Source: Ilex aquifolium
Taxonomy: Eukaryota > Streptophyta > Magnoliopsida > Aquifoliales > Aquifoliaceae
Direction: 5' to 3'
DNA length: 64,000 bases
NCBI GenBank assembly: GCA_951799425.1
Contig: OX637397.1
Span: 40,590,409-40,654,408 of the forward strand
Part shown: positions 50,086 to 62,769 of the stretch, one piece after another
How the letters are laid out: every line of letters starts with the position of its first letter
Numbering within the stretch: position 1 is the stretch's first letter
Notes under the pieces: model-generated
What the model was told of the DNA's origin: nothing
What the model saw: the letters and a program-made list of their open reading frames with translations, nothing else
Database searches by the model: none
Made by a program: the position numbers and the translations under genes

Positions 50086-51314
50086 TTTCTTTTTTAATGA
50101 CAGGACTCATCTTGATAAATGAAGAGGGACCGGAAAAAGATTCATCACCACTCCTTATACCATTTCTAAACACCCGCTCGTTACAGATCCTTCGACTTTC
50201 CGAGTAAACTCGTAATTATCAAGAGAGAGATATGTCCATTCATCTATTGTGTGGAAATTATCGCGCACAATAGTCTTACGATCAAAGTTAGATTCCACAA
50301 CCTTGATGTTATTTGTTAATGTCTCTGCCACTTTACCCACACATGTGAATCGGCAATACAAATTTCACTCTTATTGTTTGGAAAAACAGAAAAGAGAATA
50401 TACAACATTTGGTAAATTTCAAATACACCCATGTAGGTAAATTTAATTATAAGGATATCCTTGTAAATATTTGTTTAATTTCATAGATAATGAAACACGA
50501 TAAAGTAATTTGTTAACTTTATGTTTTACATTCCAGCATAATTTCAATTCAGGCCTAATTGTACTAAAACTTGGATCATCCGCCACTTCTAATAGATTAA
50601 TCACCGTCAAATAAAAGTGAGACTTATTTATCTGATAGTGGTAAATTTACGACATCATTTAAAAAGTAAAATTTAGTTTATAAATGTGGTAAACATATCA
50701 TTATGTCTCACACATATACACTGTTCATCCATCACCACCACCACACAATAGCACCATCCCTCGCACACCCACAATCTAATGTCTCTCACACACATAATCC
50801 AAGTAGAGAATCTGAACACAACTCAACCTAATAAATACACACCTCTATAATTAATAAATAAATAAATAGCTACTATGCAAGTAAAATGTATCAAAAAAAA
50901 GCAACAATGAATCTTCCAATAAAGTTCATCGAAATGAGAATCCAAGACATTATAAACAAACAACAATGAATACAAAATCCATGACTGTCTAAAAACATTA
51001 AAAGGTTAAATATCAAGAAATCAAAGACTAAGTCATATTTAATTAAAGGGTTAGGGGCTCCAAGCAAATCAACATTCCTTCCACTAGGTGCTTCTTTAAA
51101 TAAAGAAAATAAAAGAAATCGAATAAAGAATGTGAAGTAGGGTAGCAATGAGCAAATTGGTAACAATAAACAAGCAAAAGACAGAGAACAAAGACAGATA
51201 AAGTATCTTTTAGGATCTGATTCAGTCAGTCCTATAGCCATTATAATATTCAACACTATCATTATTATGTTAAGGACTTGTTTATGATACCCATTTTTTT
51301 TTTTTTTAGTATCA
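50086..51314. other. Intergenic DNA
   Basis: Nothing firm. A 68-codon minus-strand frame (50361-50155) has protein-like composition but no family I know. Confidence 0.45.
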
Positions 51315-51323
51315 TACTTTTAT

Positions 51324-52585
51324 GAGAAAATTTTATTTTCACCCTCTGGAATTAGGTTTAAATTCAATGACATTCCTTTTTGATTCTAAAACTTTACTGT
51401 CACCTCTGTTAGTGATTGTTGGTTTACGGCGTTAATAACAATGGTTGATTTACAGAAATACATCCGAATATTTTATAGGATAAATTTTATCTATACCCCC
51501 TATAAATAGACCTAACTTTAACAACACCCGTTATAAATATACCTAACTTTAACAAAAAATTGATATTTAATTTTATCAAATTAATGTCATTTATTTAATT
51601 TAAACTAAATTAACATTTCATCTCATCAAATCAATACAAAATTAATATTTAATTTTATCAAATTAGCATTTAATTATATTAATTTAATATTTCATTTCAT
51701 CAAATTAATATTATTTATTTAATTTAACATTAAATTACTATTTAATTTCATCAAATCAACACTAAATTGACATTCAATTTTATTAATTTAAAATTTAATA
51801 TGTTAAATAAAATATTAAATTCTATTAATTTAACATTTAACCTTATCAAATGAACGTTATTTCTTTAATTTAACATCAAATGAACATTCAATTTCATTAA
51901 AGCAACATTCAAATTTATTCAATTAACATTAAATTTTATCAAATCAATACTAAATTAATATTTAAATTTATTAAATTAACACCAAATTAATATTTAAATT
52001 TACCAAATTAAGACCAAATTTGTTCAATTAATATTAAATTTTGTCAAAATAATATTTAAATTTAATATATGAAGGGTGATGTGTGAAGTGTGGTCCGGTG
52101 ACGTTGTGAATGACAGATGATAGCAAAAGAGTTAGAAATGCATGAGATTTTGACACTGACTTTATCTATTGTAATTTTCACTATAGAAAAATTATTTTAA
52201 CTATAAAAATTATAAAAACTTGATTATACAACCAAATGAGTGATAATATGATGACTAATATTATAACAAAGTTATCATGCAAAACTTTAAAATGATAAAA
52301 ATTCATTGGGATAATATAAATATAGAAATCACGCTTGCTGGGTTGGTTGAGGCATATATAATTGAGAAAAGATTGAGGGCATTTACATAACAAAGCGAAA
52401 TTTTGACATTTTCACAAAATATTTAGTCAAATCATTATTTTATCTATTGACAGAGACAAAAGTTACTATTAAGGTAGTGTCATTGATTTGAAAGTATAAA
52501 CCAGAAAGGGTGTAGTGAAGTTTCAGAATCGGGAGGGGTGTCATTGAATTTAGACCTAACTACAGGGGGTGGATGAAATTTTTCC
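51324..52585. mobile_element. Mutator-type non-autonomous TIR element
   Basis: A 1262-bp element with long imperfect inverted ends (left GAGAAAATTTTATTTTCACC; right, complemented, GGAAAAATTTCATCCACCCC). They stay similar for about 80 bp (shared AAATTCAATGACA). Flanked by a perfect 9-bp duplication TACTTTTAT (51315-51323, 52586-52594), the Mutator length. No transposase. The middle is an AT-rich minisatellite. Confidence 0.9.
51530..52075. repeat. AT-rich degenerate minisatellite
   Basis: Variants of ATTTAATTTTATCAAATTAAC repeat over 540 bp inside the Mutator-type element, with an irregular period of roughly 20-50 bp. Confidence 0.75.
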
Positions 52586-52594
52586 TACTTTTAT

Positions 52595-53760
52595 TTATCA
52601 TATTTGTAAGTATTTTTATTATTGTTATGGTACCGAAAAAATAGTAAAAATAGTTATCACAACAGTTATAAAAATATTCACAAATGTGATAAATCACCCA
52701 CAAAAGTGATAATTTTTTGTACCGAAGAAAAATTGTAAAAATGGTTACTATCAGCAATGATAAAAAAATACTCATAAAAGTGATAAATTTTTTTGTTGTT
52801 AAATGACCCACAAAAATTATAAAAATACTTATTAAAATGGTAAAAAGTATAGGTACGGTAATCGGCAATAATGTGTCCCAAATGCAGCATATGGTTTGTT
52901 TTTGGGGCATGCTGTGTGATGCGGTGAGACAAAAATATTAATGGTGTGTCTTTTGAGACACATTACTATTATTTCACAAAATTTAAGGTGCAGGTGCAAT
53001 GTAAAATTTTTAATCTTTCAAGAAAAAATTATTTAGGATATAATTCTTAGTTTGATTGTTTTTAATTATTTAGCCACCCGATGATATATTTTAATATTAG
53101 CACAATAATAATATCCGCTATGGGTTCAAAATTGTAGAATAAATGAGTTGTCAATTATTTGTATATTATAATTTTGGTCACTTTTGATCTTGAGGTGCTC
53201 CATATAATTCTATCACTATCAATCAAAACTCAAATGTTGTTGATGTTTAAAAAGAAATGCACCGAAAGAAGTTAAAAGGACTAGTGATTTGAAGTTATGC
53301 CCACTCTTGTACTCTGGGATACTTGATAGAAAAATTGTGGTATGGTATGGTATGGCCCCTTAGCTTTCTTAAATAATGAAGCAAATCTAGGGAAAATATT
53401 GCACATACCTTAATGGGGCCCAACTTTAGAAGTGCGTGTGGTCCATACCCTTGTCTGCCTGCCCCATAAATGGGATTGGATGTGGCTGTGACATGGTATG
53501 GGCTACAATGGTTAATCTGCGTGTCATTTCAGAGTGGGAATGGAGGTGGCAGTGGAGACCTGATAGAGGACAAATGTCCTCCTCATCCTGGATGGATAGA
53601 ATATCACGAATTATTTTTAAAAAGTAGTATAATTTGATATCTAAAAGTTATAATTTATTCTTTCAAAAATATTTTTTTTAGTGATTCATCATAATTTTTT
53701 TTTTGAAGTTATAACTAAACTTTTGTTTGATTAATGAGCCAATTCAACCAGTTTAATGAG
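52595..53760. other. AT-rich intergenic DNA
   Basis: 52595-52870 contains repeated words like AAAAGTGATAAAT. No gene recognised. Confidence 0.5.
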
Positions 53761-54114
53761 TGTTGATTTTGCACAACAGATAATTAACACTAATCATATA
53801 AATTAGAAGATAGAAATTTAAGATAGGAAAAATAATGAAAATATGAGACAAAAATATAAAGTGATTCGATATAACATACCTACTTTGGTACACCGTATCT
53901 ATATTTTCGGATAAAAAATTTACATCGATATATTATTTACAAAAAAATTGGTCATCTGATAATTAACCAATATAATTTAAATAATACTAAATCTCTATAT
54001 TTTCTATCAAGTTATTAATAGATTTATCCATAATTTACTATTTTGGATTTTTATATTGATTACTTAATAAACTTTTGTTTATAATAATCCAAGAGTTTAG
54101 ATCAAATTATAACA
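53761..54114. mobile_element. Diverged solo LTR of the 43-kb LTR family
   Basis: Starts TGTTGATTTTGCACAACAGA and ends TTATAACA. It follows the order of the LTRs at 43339 and 44425 along its length (GATAATTAACAC, TACACCGTATCTA, ACATCGATATATTAT, GAGTTTAGATCAAATTA). No interior or partner LTR lies nearby and no TSD is visible, so it is an old solo LTR. Confidence 0.82.
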
Positions 54115-54354
54115 AAAAAGAATCTTAGCTTTCACAAGTTGGGAGAGGAAAGATCAGAGGAATACAAGAAACACATATGTCTGTCGAAGTGGAACTTGCC
54201 TCAAGTACTGTTTTCCTTTTCTCTGTCTGTCTGTGTCATGGCATGCTTTTCATATGTAAAAGTTGAAGATCACAAAATTTAACAAAAATAGGGGTTGTGT
54301 TATTATTCTTTTTCTCTGACTTACTCTGACGTCTTACCACCTTTCCCACCTCCC

Positions 54355-54386
<32 letters not shown>

Positions 54387-54530
54387 ATAATCTTATCTCC
54401 ATCTAATTCCTTTTTATCTCCATATTTGGCAAAAAGTAGAATACCCACAAGCCTGTCTTGTCTTCTGATAATCGTACTCGTCTTCTAGAGTCCACTGAAG
54501 CTGAGACCTGTGTTTCAATATACTGTAAGG
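54115..54530 (+). promoter_or_regulatory. Possible promoter/leader region with CT microsatellite
   Basis: A CT run (54358-54386) is followed by leader-like sequence and a possible donor (CAATATACT|GTAAGG, about 54525). It could be the first non-coding exon of the zinc-finger gene 8 kb downstream. This is inference only. Confidence 0.25.
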
Positions 54531-57500
54531 AATACTTAATATCTTTTTTAGCTTCTAGATTTGATTTTGATATTTAGTTCATATGCTTTTTTGGGTTGCT
54601 TCATGTGTATCTTATACCTCTATTTCTGATTATATACGATTTGCCATTGGATACTAAGTTCTTCTGATTTGAACTGGTGGTTTTGGATTCTGGATTATTT
54701 TGAATTTTTTGTGCTTGTGATTCTACTATGTCTTGGTATGGTTTGGGCTTGGATTCTATTATGCTGTTCTTATGTCATATGTTTGTTTTAGTGGTTTTTA
54801 TTCTCCTGTTGAGGTCCTGCTCTCTGTATTTAGATGCATATATTTTCTTTGGCGATTGCATAGCTTTGAGGTCCTGGCTTGCTGGTTTAATAGAGTATTA
54901 GAATTCCTGATATTTATTTATTTTTCCACTTCAAATTAGTTCTATTGATTTTATTAGATTAAGGGGTTTTGTTTTCTTTTATGACTGGAAGTTCTTAGTA
55001 CATATCTGTGGGAAGATATTTGGGTTTGATGTAACATAAATCCCCATTGATAAAAGATAAAGCAACTTAGTAAAGTGGAAGATCTATGGTACAAAATATT
55101 TCAGGTTCTCTATCCTGTTTCTCCTGGACTTCTCTATCTGAGTTTAAGTTCTGATAGTGCTGCATGATTCCTTGTGGGCTGATTCTTGCCATAAATCATT
55201 TTAATTGTGTTTGCTTTCAAAATCGATTTCTCACTGATTGGCATTAACGCAATCCAAAGAGTCGATCTTGAAGTGGGATTCGCTCACCCATTGGCGTTTA
55301 GGTGTTTGCTCACCCATTGGCATTTAGGTGTGAACTCACCCGTTGTTTAGGTGTGAACTAAAGAGGCTGCAGTAAGCGAAGAAAAGTGTTGATTCGCATG
55401 GTCTTTGACAGAACTTCGTTAAAACTTGAGAACTTGCTCGGTTGCGTGAATAGACTTACTTCTTTTCAATTGTCTGATGTTTTCTGACAATGAGTTTGAT
55501 ACTTAATTGATATCTAAATGTTCTAATCCAGTTGAAACAAACTGTCATGCCCAGCTGCCCAGCTGCCCACCCGACTTACCTTTCACTTATCTTTTCGGAG
55601 GGAGATGCGATGGGATTTTATTAAGAAGGATTATGAGGAGGAGTGGCATAACCAATTTTTGGAGCCTTGTCTATCCAGACGCCAACATCAGGAACATTCT
55701 TAGAATGCTTTGCTAATTAGCCTGATTTATGGCAACAATATCAACCTGACTAAATGAGTGGATTAAAATCTTGATAGCAGCACAATGTAATCTATGACAG
55801 ATTAGCTTGATGAGACTGATTTTCCTGTATCACAGTAAGGCAATGTTTCTTCCGAGACTTCTTGTATATCCATTTTCAGGAGAAAAATTGACAGCTTCCA
55901 AAGCTCCCAAAGTCTCATGTTGTTAAGTATCAACTTTCACCTGTATGATCCTTGAGAAAGCCACGACAAATTCTTCTTTATCATTCTGAAGTTCTGAACT
56001 ACACCATCTACACCCACAATAAGATCACCTGGAAAACATGCCCCATCGAGTTAATTTTGTACCAACCAGCTGGTGGAAGGCTCCTAGAGGTAGGCAATTG
56101 TTTCCCCGTTCCGTTCCCCTTGGCAATGGCAGCACCACAGTTGTCATGACTATCCACATCTTTGTTGACTATATCCCCAATGGAGTTTCGCACTCCATGT
56201 AAACACATATTTACTGTTTGACGATGGTGAGCATAATACCATACACATCAAATTTAACGGTTCTAATCCTCAGCTGCAGTGTCCTAAACCATATACATGA
56301 ATTGGAGATATCCATTTGTGCTAAGGAGTCCATTAGGCTTGATCCCTATTGTTTGTAACTGCAAAATTGATTTTCAAAACATGTTTTGGAAAAGAAGGGA
56401 ATCGGAACATTTTGATTGATTTCTGTATATACTTCTTTTTCATGCTTGTGTTTTTCCAAACGTATGGACCTTGCTCTTTTTTTCTGCAGATCAGAGAAAT
56501 GGGAATAATATGATAAAATGATCTATGCTGAATTGCTGATCTCTATCACTCAGACCTTATGATTTATATGTTTCCCTGTATTCCTATCAAATTTACCAGA
56601 TTGGGATTTCACAATCATTTTGGTCATTCGGAGAAACAAGTTTCAAATTTCTGAATCACATGTCCTCTGTTACTAGTTCTTAAGTAGTTAAATTATTTTC
56701 GAAGATCCATCAATGTGGTCTTAACCAGATGTGTACTGGGAACTGGTATCCTGAATTTTGTTCCAATCTCTATTGGGGAGATGCCAATCATCTCTCCAAT
56801 AATATATCTAAGCCTCAATTTTAATCCGCAGATAACATAAAGTAACAATATTTGTCATGAAGATGCTGAGCAAAAGTGATTAAATTGGTATCATATAAAA
56901 ACAACTTGGTTGGCGAACATTCTCTGTTTTGCTTTTAGTTTAAGAAAGAATTTCACTAGAATGATGGCCTGTTAGCACAGCATATCTTGACTTATTCCAC
57001 ATGCCCTTTGTCACAACAGAGGCCATTTTTGGTGCAGTGATGGGCAGCTTACAATGTCAATCATGAGAATTATAATTCAAATTTGGGGGAGCCACACGCT
57101 AAATGATGCTGGAATTAGATGGGTACACAATCCATCGCGCTTATCTCAATTCACATTGGTGGGACCAACACTAGTTTATGGTCTTTCAGCTGTTCTTTTC
57201 AGAGATTCTGCCTGTTTCTGTGTGTAGGGCTGCCTATATGTCGGTTAAGGATCCATATTTACCTGAGAGATACTGAGTGAGTACTGACTAAGTTTACCAG
57301 TTTTGAAAGGAGGAGGTGGCCCGTCCATATCCTCATTGCCAAAAGAGGTTGCCCAGATTCCGGTCATATATGCAGTCTTCTTCTCTCTTTTGCTTCAGAC
57401 AAGGTGTTCCAGTTGTCTTAGATATAAACGTATTTTTGACATCATTTGCACAATTTGATTGCCCGTAAAGTTGAACTTGCATTTTCGTGCTTAATAAGTG

Positions 57501-59949
57501 GAGTTTCTACCATTCTATCAATCAATTGCTCCTGAAAATGGATGTTTTCTCTAGGATTATAGTATATATGCTTGTGATCAAACTGAAATGTTGCAAGAAA
57601 GGTAGCCCATACCTCATGGTCATAGAACAATGGTATACTTATTTGTAGCCTTGTTTAATGATGGGAAATATATTCCGATTGCCTGTCGTAGCTAAGCCAG
57701 AGGTCATCGCCTATGATGAGGACCCCTTTGGAAGTTCTACCACTGCCATTGATTCTGACTTGTTTGATGGTCCCATACAAGTATGCAAATTGCTATATGC
57801 CAACCTTTTTGCCAGCCCCCACCCCACCGAAAACAAGACTAAACCTGTATATTACAATGTGGGTTTAGAAGGCAGGAAGTTTTAGTAATATGGTTAAATA
57901 TCCTTTAAGGTTTTGAAAAGCTAGGTTTGGATGTGAATAATTCTTTTGTATGGTTTTTTTTATAAGGAATGGCAATATTTTGTTTCTGAAGCTTCTAGTT
58001 TGGGAACTGTATATGAATTCGACTTTGACCTAACTGCACGATTGTGCCTATGCATGATATTTCTATTTGATTGATGCTATTTGTAACCCCATTCCACCCC
58101 CCCTTTTTTATTATTTGCTTTCACTTTTAGACTTTTGTATCACCACTTGGCGAATTATGGTTCTATAAGCTTCATAATTTCTCTATTCTACAAAGCATAT
58201 ATTCAAGTGAAAATTTGTGAAAAGTACAATGTTCAGATTTTTCCGTCAATATTTCTAGGCATAAGTTTTGAAGGCCTCAAGGACACTTTTTTGAAGTATT
58301 AGGCGTGTATTCTGCAGTTACTACTTTTAGTCATTTTTATGACGAAAATACCCCTTATATTCATTACTTGCACCAACTCATTTATGAGATAAGATTTTGC
58401 CTCAATTCCTCTCTCTTTTCTCCCTCTCTCCCTTCTCTCTTTGCCCTCCGTCTCTTTCTTCTCTCTCTTTCATGTAGGTGGGCAATCTCTGGCCCATCAA
58501 GTTCTTCCCTTGGCTGTGACGGGGAGAACGCAGTATGCGGTTTCTCAGATGATGTGATAGACAACCAAGAACGTCGTTAGAGAAGAGGAGTTCTAGCAAA
58601 TTTATTGATTTGTTGGTGGATTTGAAAGGGGTTTAGAGCTTGTTTATGGAAGTACAATGGAGTAAAGAGAGAAACAAAGACTCGCCCTCTTCTTCTATTA
58701 GAGAGTAGCTCAAATCCACCAACAAATTTTTCCTTGGATCCAACTAAGTCATGTAGGTTTCTCTATGTAGATCTGTTGCTGATGTAATTATACCAGGTAT
58801 GGCCTAATCAAGAGCCTCGGTGAGGGGATTCTGGGCTTTGTTGTACTTGTACCAATTTACCAAAAGAGAGCTCCAAAGATTATTTTAATGAATATGATTA
58901 ATATGACTTTGCAAAGACTAGAATCATTTCAATAGAAAAGGTGGAGCTTAAAGAAAGAAGGTTATGTTGACAGTATCACGCATTAGATGGAACCCTTCTT
59001 GCGCAAGCAAGGGATGTTTTTTTGGTTTGAACAAATGTGTGATGGAGCTTGTTTCCGACATTTTTGTTTGTGAAGAGGGGAAACCGTTATTGCTCGAATC
59101 ATCTCACATACAACTACTGTTGAATATCATGTATATAGATATAATGATCTTAGAGAACTTGAAGAAAGAGAGCTTGGACAATGGAATCAGCATTCTTATG
59201 GTACAAAGATTCTTTGGACAATGAAATACCAATTTTACTATCCAATTTCATTGAACTAGACAGTGAAATCAGACAATGAAATTTTATTGTTCAAAACCAC
59301 CCTCTTTCTTGCCACTCTCTCTCTCTAAATATTTCACCACAATAAAATTCCACTAGCATAGGCCAAAATTTTTAGAATAGTGAAAGCTCACTATCTCAAA
59401 GATTTACTGGGAATTCTTTTTCACTATTTATTTCATTGTGGAAAATCGTGAAGATAGAAATTACTCCTTTTGTTGGCATCGATTTATTTCTTGCTCAAAA
59501 ATTTCAAAGTGATTTTCTTTGGAAAAAAAAATGAAACTCTAGGTTTCATGATTATCTGATTTATTATTGTTTGCTAAGAACCCTAGTTTATTGCTGTAGA
59601 AATTTGCAGAACCTCGTTTTTGTCTTTTTAGACACAGATATGGATGATTCTTGTTTTTTTGTGGTTTAAATTTGAAAAATTGGTGCAGAATATTATTTTT
59701 GGCTTTTGGATCTTGATATGCTTTGATGATGCACAAAATTGTCTTTGGCAAGATCAACAGTCAAGTATGAATAATGATGTAATTAACAAACAATCAATAG
59801 CAATCAATGGAACTTAAAGCAATAAACAACAGATCAACACAGGAAATTATAGTGGTTCGGTTTCGGATGACCTACTCCACTTTCGAGAATGGCAGCGGTG
59901 GCCTGGTGTTCTTTATTGATGAATAAGAGTCACCGGAGTGTTACAGAGC

Positions 59950-59986
<37 letters not shown>

Positions 59987-60680
59987 GTGTGTAGTGAGGC
60001 CTGTCTCTAGGTGTCTGAGATGTATCAAGGTGTTGTAAGCCTGTCTTTACCCTTGAGAGGGCTTACATTATATAGCTATGGTGAGGCGGTGCCGTGACGA
60101 AGAGGTCTCCCACTATTTTGGTAAGTACAATCATGGTAAGAGTGGACCTCTTTGGCAAGCACAATTAAGGTAGGAGTTGATCTCCGTATCCCGTCATTCT
60201 CTCCCTCGTGCTCCTATTTAGTCGGAGGAGAGTCCTGATTGGATTGGACTTTAGGCTGGACCTTGAGTTGGAGTAGGAGTACCGGAGTCAAGAGGAGTGG
60301 AGAGAAGTAGGCGCCCAAGTGACCAGGTCCAAGTGATGACTCCAAGTGATGAGGTCCAAGTGATGAGTCCCTAGTGGGCGGCGCCCAAGTGATGACCCCT
60401 AGTGGCGGTGCCCAAGTGATGACCTCTTGTTGGCGCCCCTTGGTCCCCCTTGGTCATTTGGCTTCCTTCTGGACTCCTTTAGGATGGGTTGACCCGACTG
60501 GATGGATCTGAGTGACTTGGGCTTCTAATATCTGGGCTTTTCTCGATTTATTTTATCGGGCTTGGCCCAGTCAAATTTGGGCTCGTCATGCTTGATTCCT
60601 AATTTTTTGGTGATATAAGCACGAAATATCGTTGAATTTACATTGATGTAGGCAGCCACGCATATGTATATGTATATGTG
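54531..60680. other. Long non-coding stretch, probably intronic or intergenic
   Basis: No gene could be assigned. Notable: a 24-bp tandem (GCTCACCCATTGGCRTTTAGG, three copies at 55275-55350); protein-like but unassigned frames at 55540-55716, 55950-56210 and 57658-57885; CT-rich DNA at 58400-58470; LTR-like sequence from about 59770 (TATAGTGGTTCGG) with a GA run (59950-59980); and repeats of CCAAGTGATGA (60318-60422, at least five copies). Confidence 0.45.
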
Positions 60681-60718
60681 TTTTTTTTTTTTTTTTTTTT
60701 TTGGGGGGGGGGGGGGGG
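60681..60718 (+). repeat. T22-G16 homopolymer block
   Basis: 22 T followed directly by 16 G. One of three long G/C runs in the window. Lengths are uncertain in any assembly. Confidence 0.85.
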
Positions 60719-60730
60719 TTTGTATATGAG

Positions 60731-60986
60731 GAGTAAATATTGAATGCAATGGTGATACCATGTCACCATTGATGACATGGTATCATCAACCAATAATAAA
60801 ACTCCAAGTGGTTAAGGTGAATTCCACTTGGGCTTACATGGAGGAAGAGTTGGGAGTTATTTGCTTACATGGCTTGTTGGTTATTAATTTTTGTGGGGTT
60901 CATTTACTTATTTGTTTTAATATTATTGGTTGGTGATAGCACATCACATTGTCATGTGGTATCACCATTGTAATGCATATTTTCTC
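60731..60986. mobile_element. Mutator-type MITE with 9-bp TSD
   Basis: 256 bp. Inverted ends (left GAGTAAATATTGAATGCAAT; right, complemented, GAGAAAATATGCATTACAAT) continue as GGTGATACCA and end near CAACCAATAAT, about 65 bp in all. Flanked by a perfect duplication GTATATGAG (60722-60730, 60987-60995). No coding capacity. Confidence 0.93.
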
Positions 60987-60995
60987 GTATATGAG

Positions 60996-62670
60996 AGGGA
61001 GAGAGAAAAGAAGGTATATCTGAAAGCCCTATAATGAAAGAGTTTTGAATGTTTTGAATTTTGAAACATTCTATTTTTTTGAACATTAAACTGTCCTTTT
61101 AAATGAGAGCAAATGAGTCTTTTGAGAAAATGCTCTCCTTTTGGACCCAAAAACTTATGCTTAGATCTATCGACCCATAAATTTCATTCTGCGGAACTTG
61201 TGGTCCCTTTTCCCTATATTCAACTGGGGTAGGAAAAAGATGGTGAAGAAGAAAACAAAGAAATATAGCAAATTTGTTTCATCTACTACATTGAAACCCT
61301 GAAATTTCAGATGGTAATTGAGATGCATTTTGCAGGGAGTACCTAGAAAAATGTAATTTTAAGACAATAATTACTTGGAAGGGCTATACTGTTTCTAGTC
61401 TATACAATCTAGGTTTGAGCATGGTGTTGGTTTTCTTTTGGAAATTGTACTACCTTACTGGATTTTTATTGAGAAGGATATAGACATGTTACCACCATTT
61501 TTTTCCTATGCTGATTGTACTCAAGAGTCAAGACTTACATCAGTGGCATCATTTTTTCGTACTTAAATGTGTAGCACCTTAGCAATGGTGATGCATGGCA
61601 AGAGTTTAAGTGAAGGTTTTACATATCTGGACACCCTAAAAATACGAAAACATGAGCCCTTGCACAAAGCCCCCTTTTCGAGTCAAAGGTATTGAGCCTA
61701 AAGGAAATTGGCACCAACATTATATGGTATTACTTAATAGCTCTAGAGATGACCTGATCCGTCTCAGCGTGACCCCAGGCTAGTATTTGCCAGCTCATAG
61801 CTCATGCTTGCCATGAGGTCAAATACCTATCAATGCAATTCAACATGGTAAGTTGCATGTCCTAGAGTCAGTACAATAAGATCATCCACTGGGTTACTGA
61901 GTACTGACTGATTGATCCCCCGAGGGGGTCTTCTTATGCTATGGCAGCTGAAGGCATAAACACGAGTTTTCACTTGACACGGTTAGAGGGTGATGCATAG
62001 TAGCTCCAAGATTTAGAATTGAAACTAGGTTACAAGTTACGACATGAATTTGCTTTTACATGTCCAAATTGCCATCAATACCTTAATACCTACCATTTAA
62101 AATTCCAGGCATCTATTTGTGCCAAGTGCGTGTATGACAAAGGGTATGCATATACAAATGTCTAGTCATGCAGCAGCCAGAGTACATATGTTATTTGAGC
62201 ATCAAGATGCACCACTAGGCATAAGAATTTTTTTTCTTTGTAAACATTTGTTGGCTATTGCTTACTGTACTTAATCAAGAGTGTTGGGAGACCTAACCTT
62301 CAGACTTCACTTTGATTGAGCAAATTGGCGGACTTTAGGCTTGAACACGTCTTCTCAAGCTTGGTAACCCACATCTTCACCTCCACCAAGCAGTCCTGCC
62401 AGTGTATGTGAGATCAAACCCCGGAATGCTTTTGATTTTTTGTCTGCTCGGACCTGAGAAAAATTGTAGGACAAACCAAGTGCCCTCTCCATGTTTCTGT
62501 GTGTTTTTCAAAAGGGGTCTCTTGTAGTTTTTCGTTAAGACTAATTGTCCATCTACAATCTTGGAGTCTATTAGTCTCTCAATCTCATGGTCTCACTTTC
62601 TTTATTTCTGTCTTTCACATAGAACTCCAACATAGTTGCGGCAAATAATTTACTCTGATTGTGGTTGCAG
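60996..62670 (+). other. Upstream region/leader intron of the zinc-finger gene
   Basis: No coding sequence. It ends in an intron-like pyrimidine tract and acceptor (GTGGTTGCAG, to 62670). Confidence 0.45.
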
Positions 62671-62769
62671 GTGAAGATTTAGCTAACCACTACCAGCGGT
62701 TGGATCAATACATTCCGTGGTTACTTTATTCGAAAAGAATCAACACTTGACTTCACTGCTCTACTCAGC
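62671..62769 (+). promoter_or_regulatory. 5' UTR segment of the zinc-finger gene
   Basis: After the acceptor at 62670 there are 99 bases with no ATG before the start codon, so a leader intron ending here is likely. The upstream leader exon is not identified. Confidence 0.5.

Noticed and set aside
50155-50361. A 68-codon minus-strand gene
   Set aside because: No recognisable family, no conserved context, adjacent to an LTR.
55507-57885. Host exons at 55507-55716, 55952-56149 and 57658-57885
   Set aside because: Protein-like stretches, but no family recognised and no consistent splice joining; kept as unassigned.
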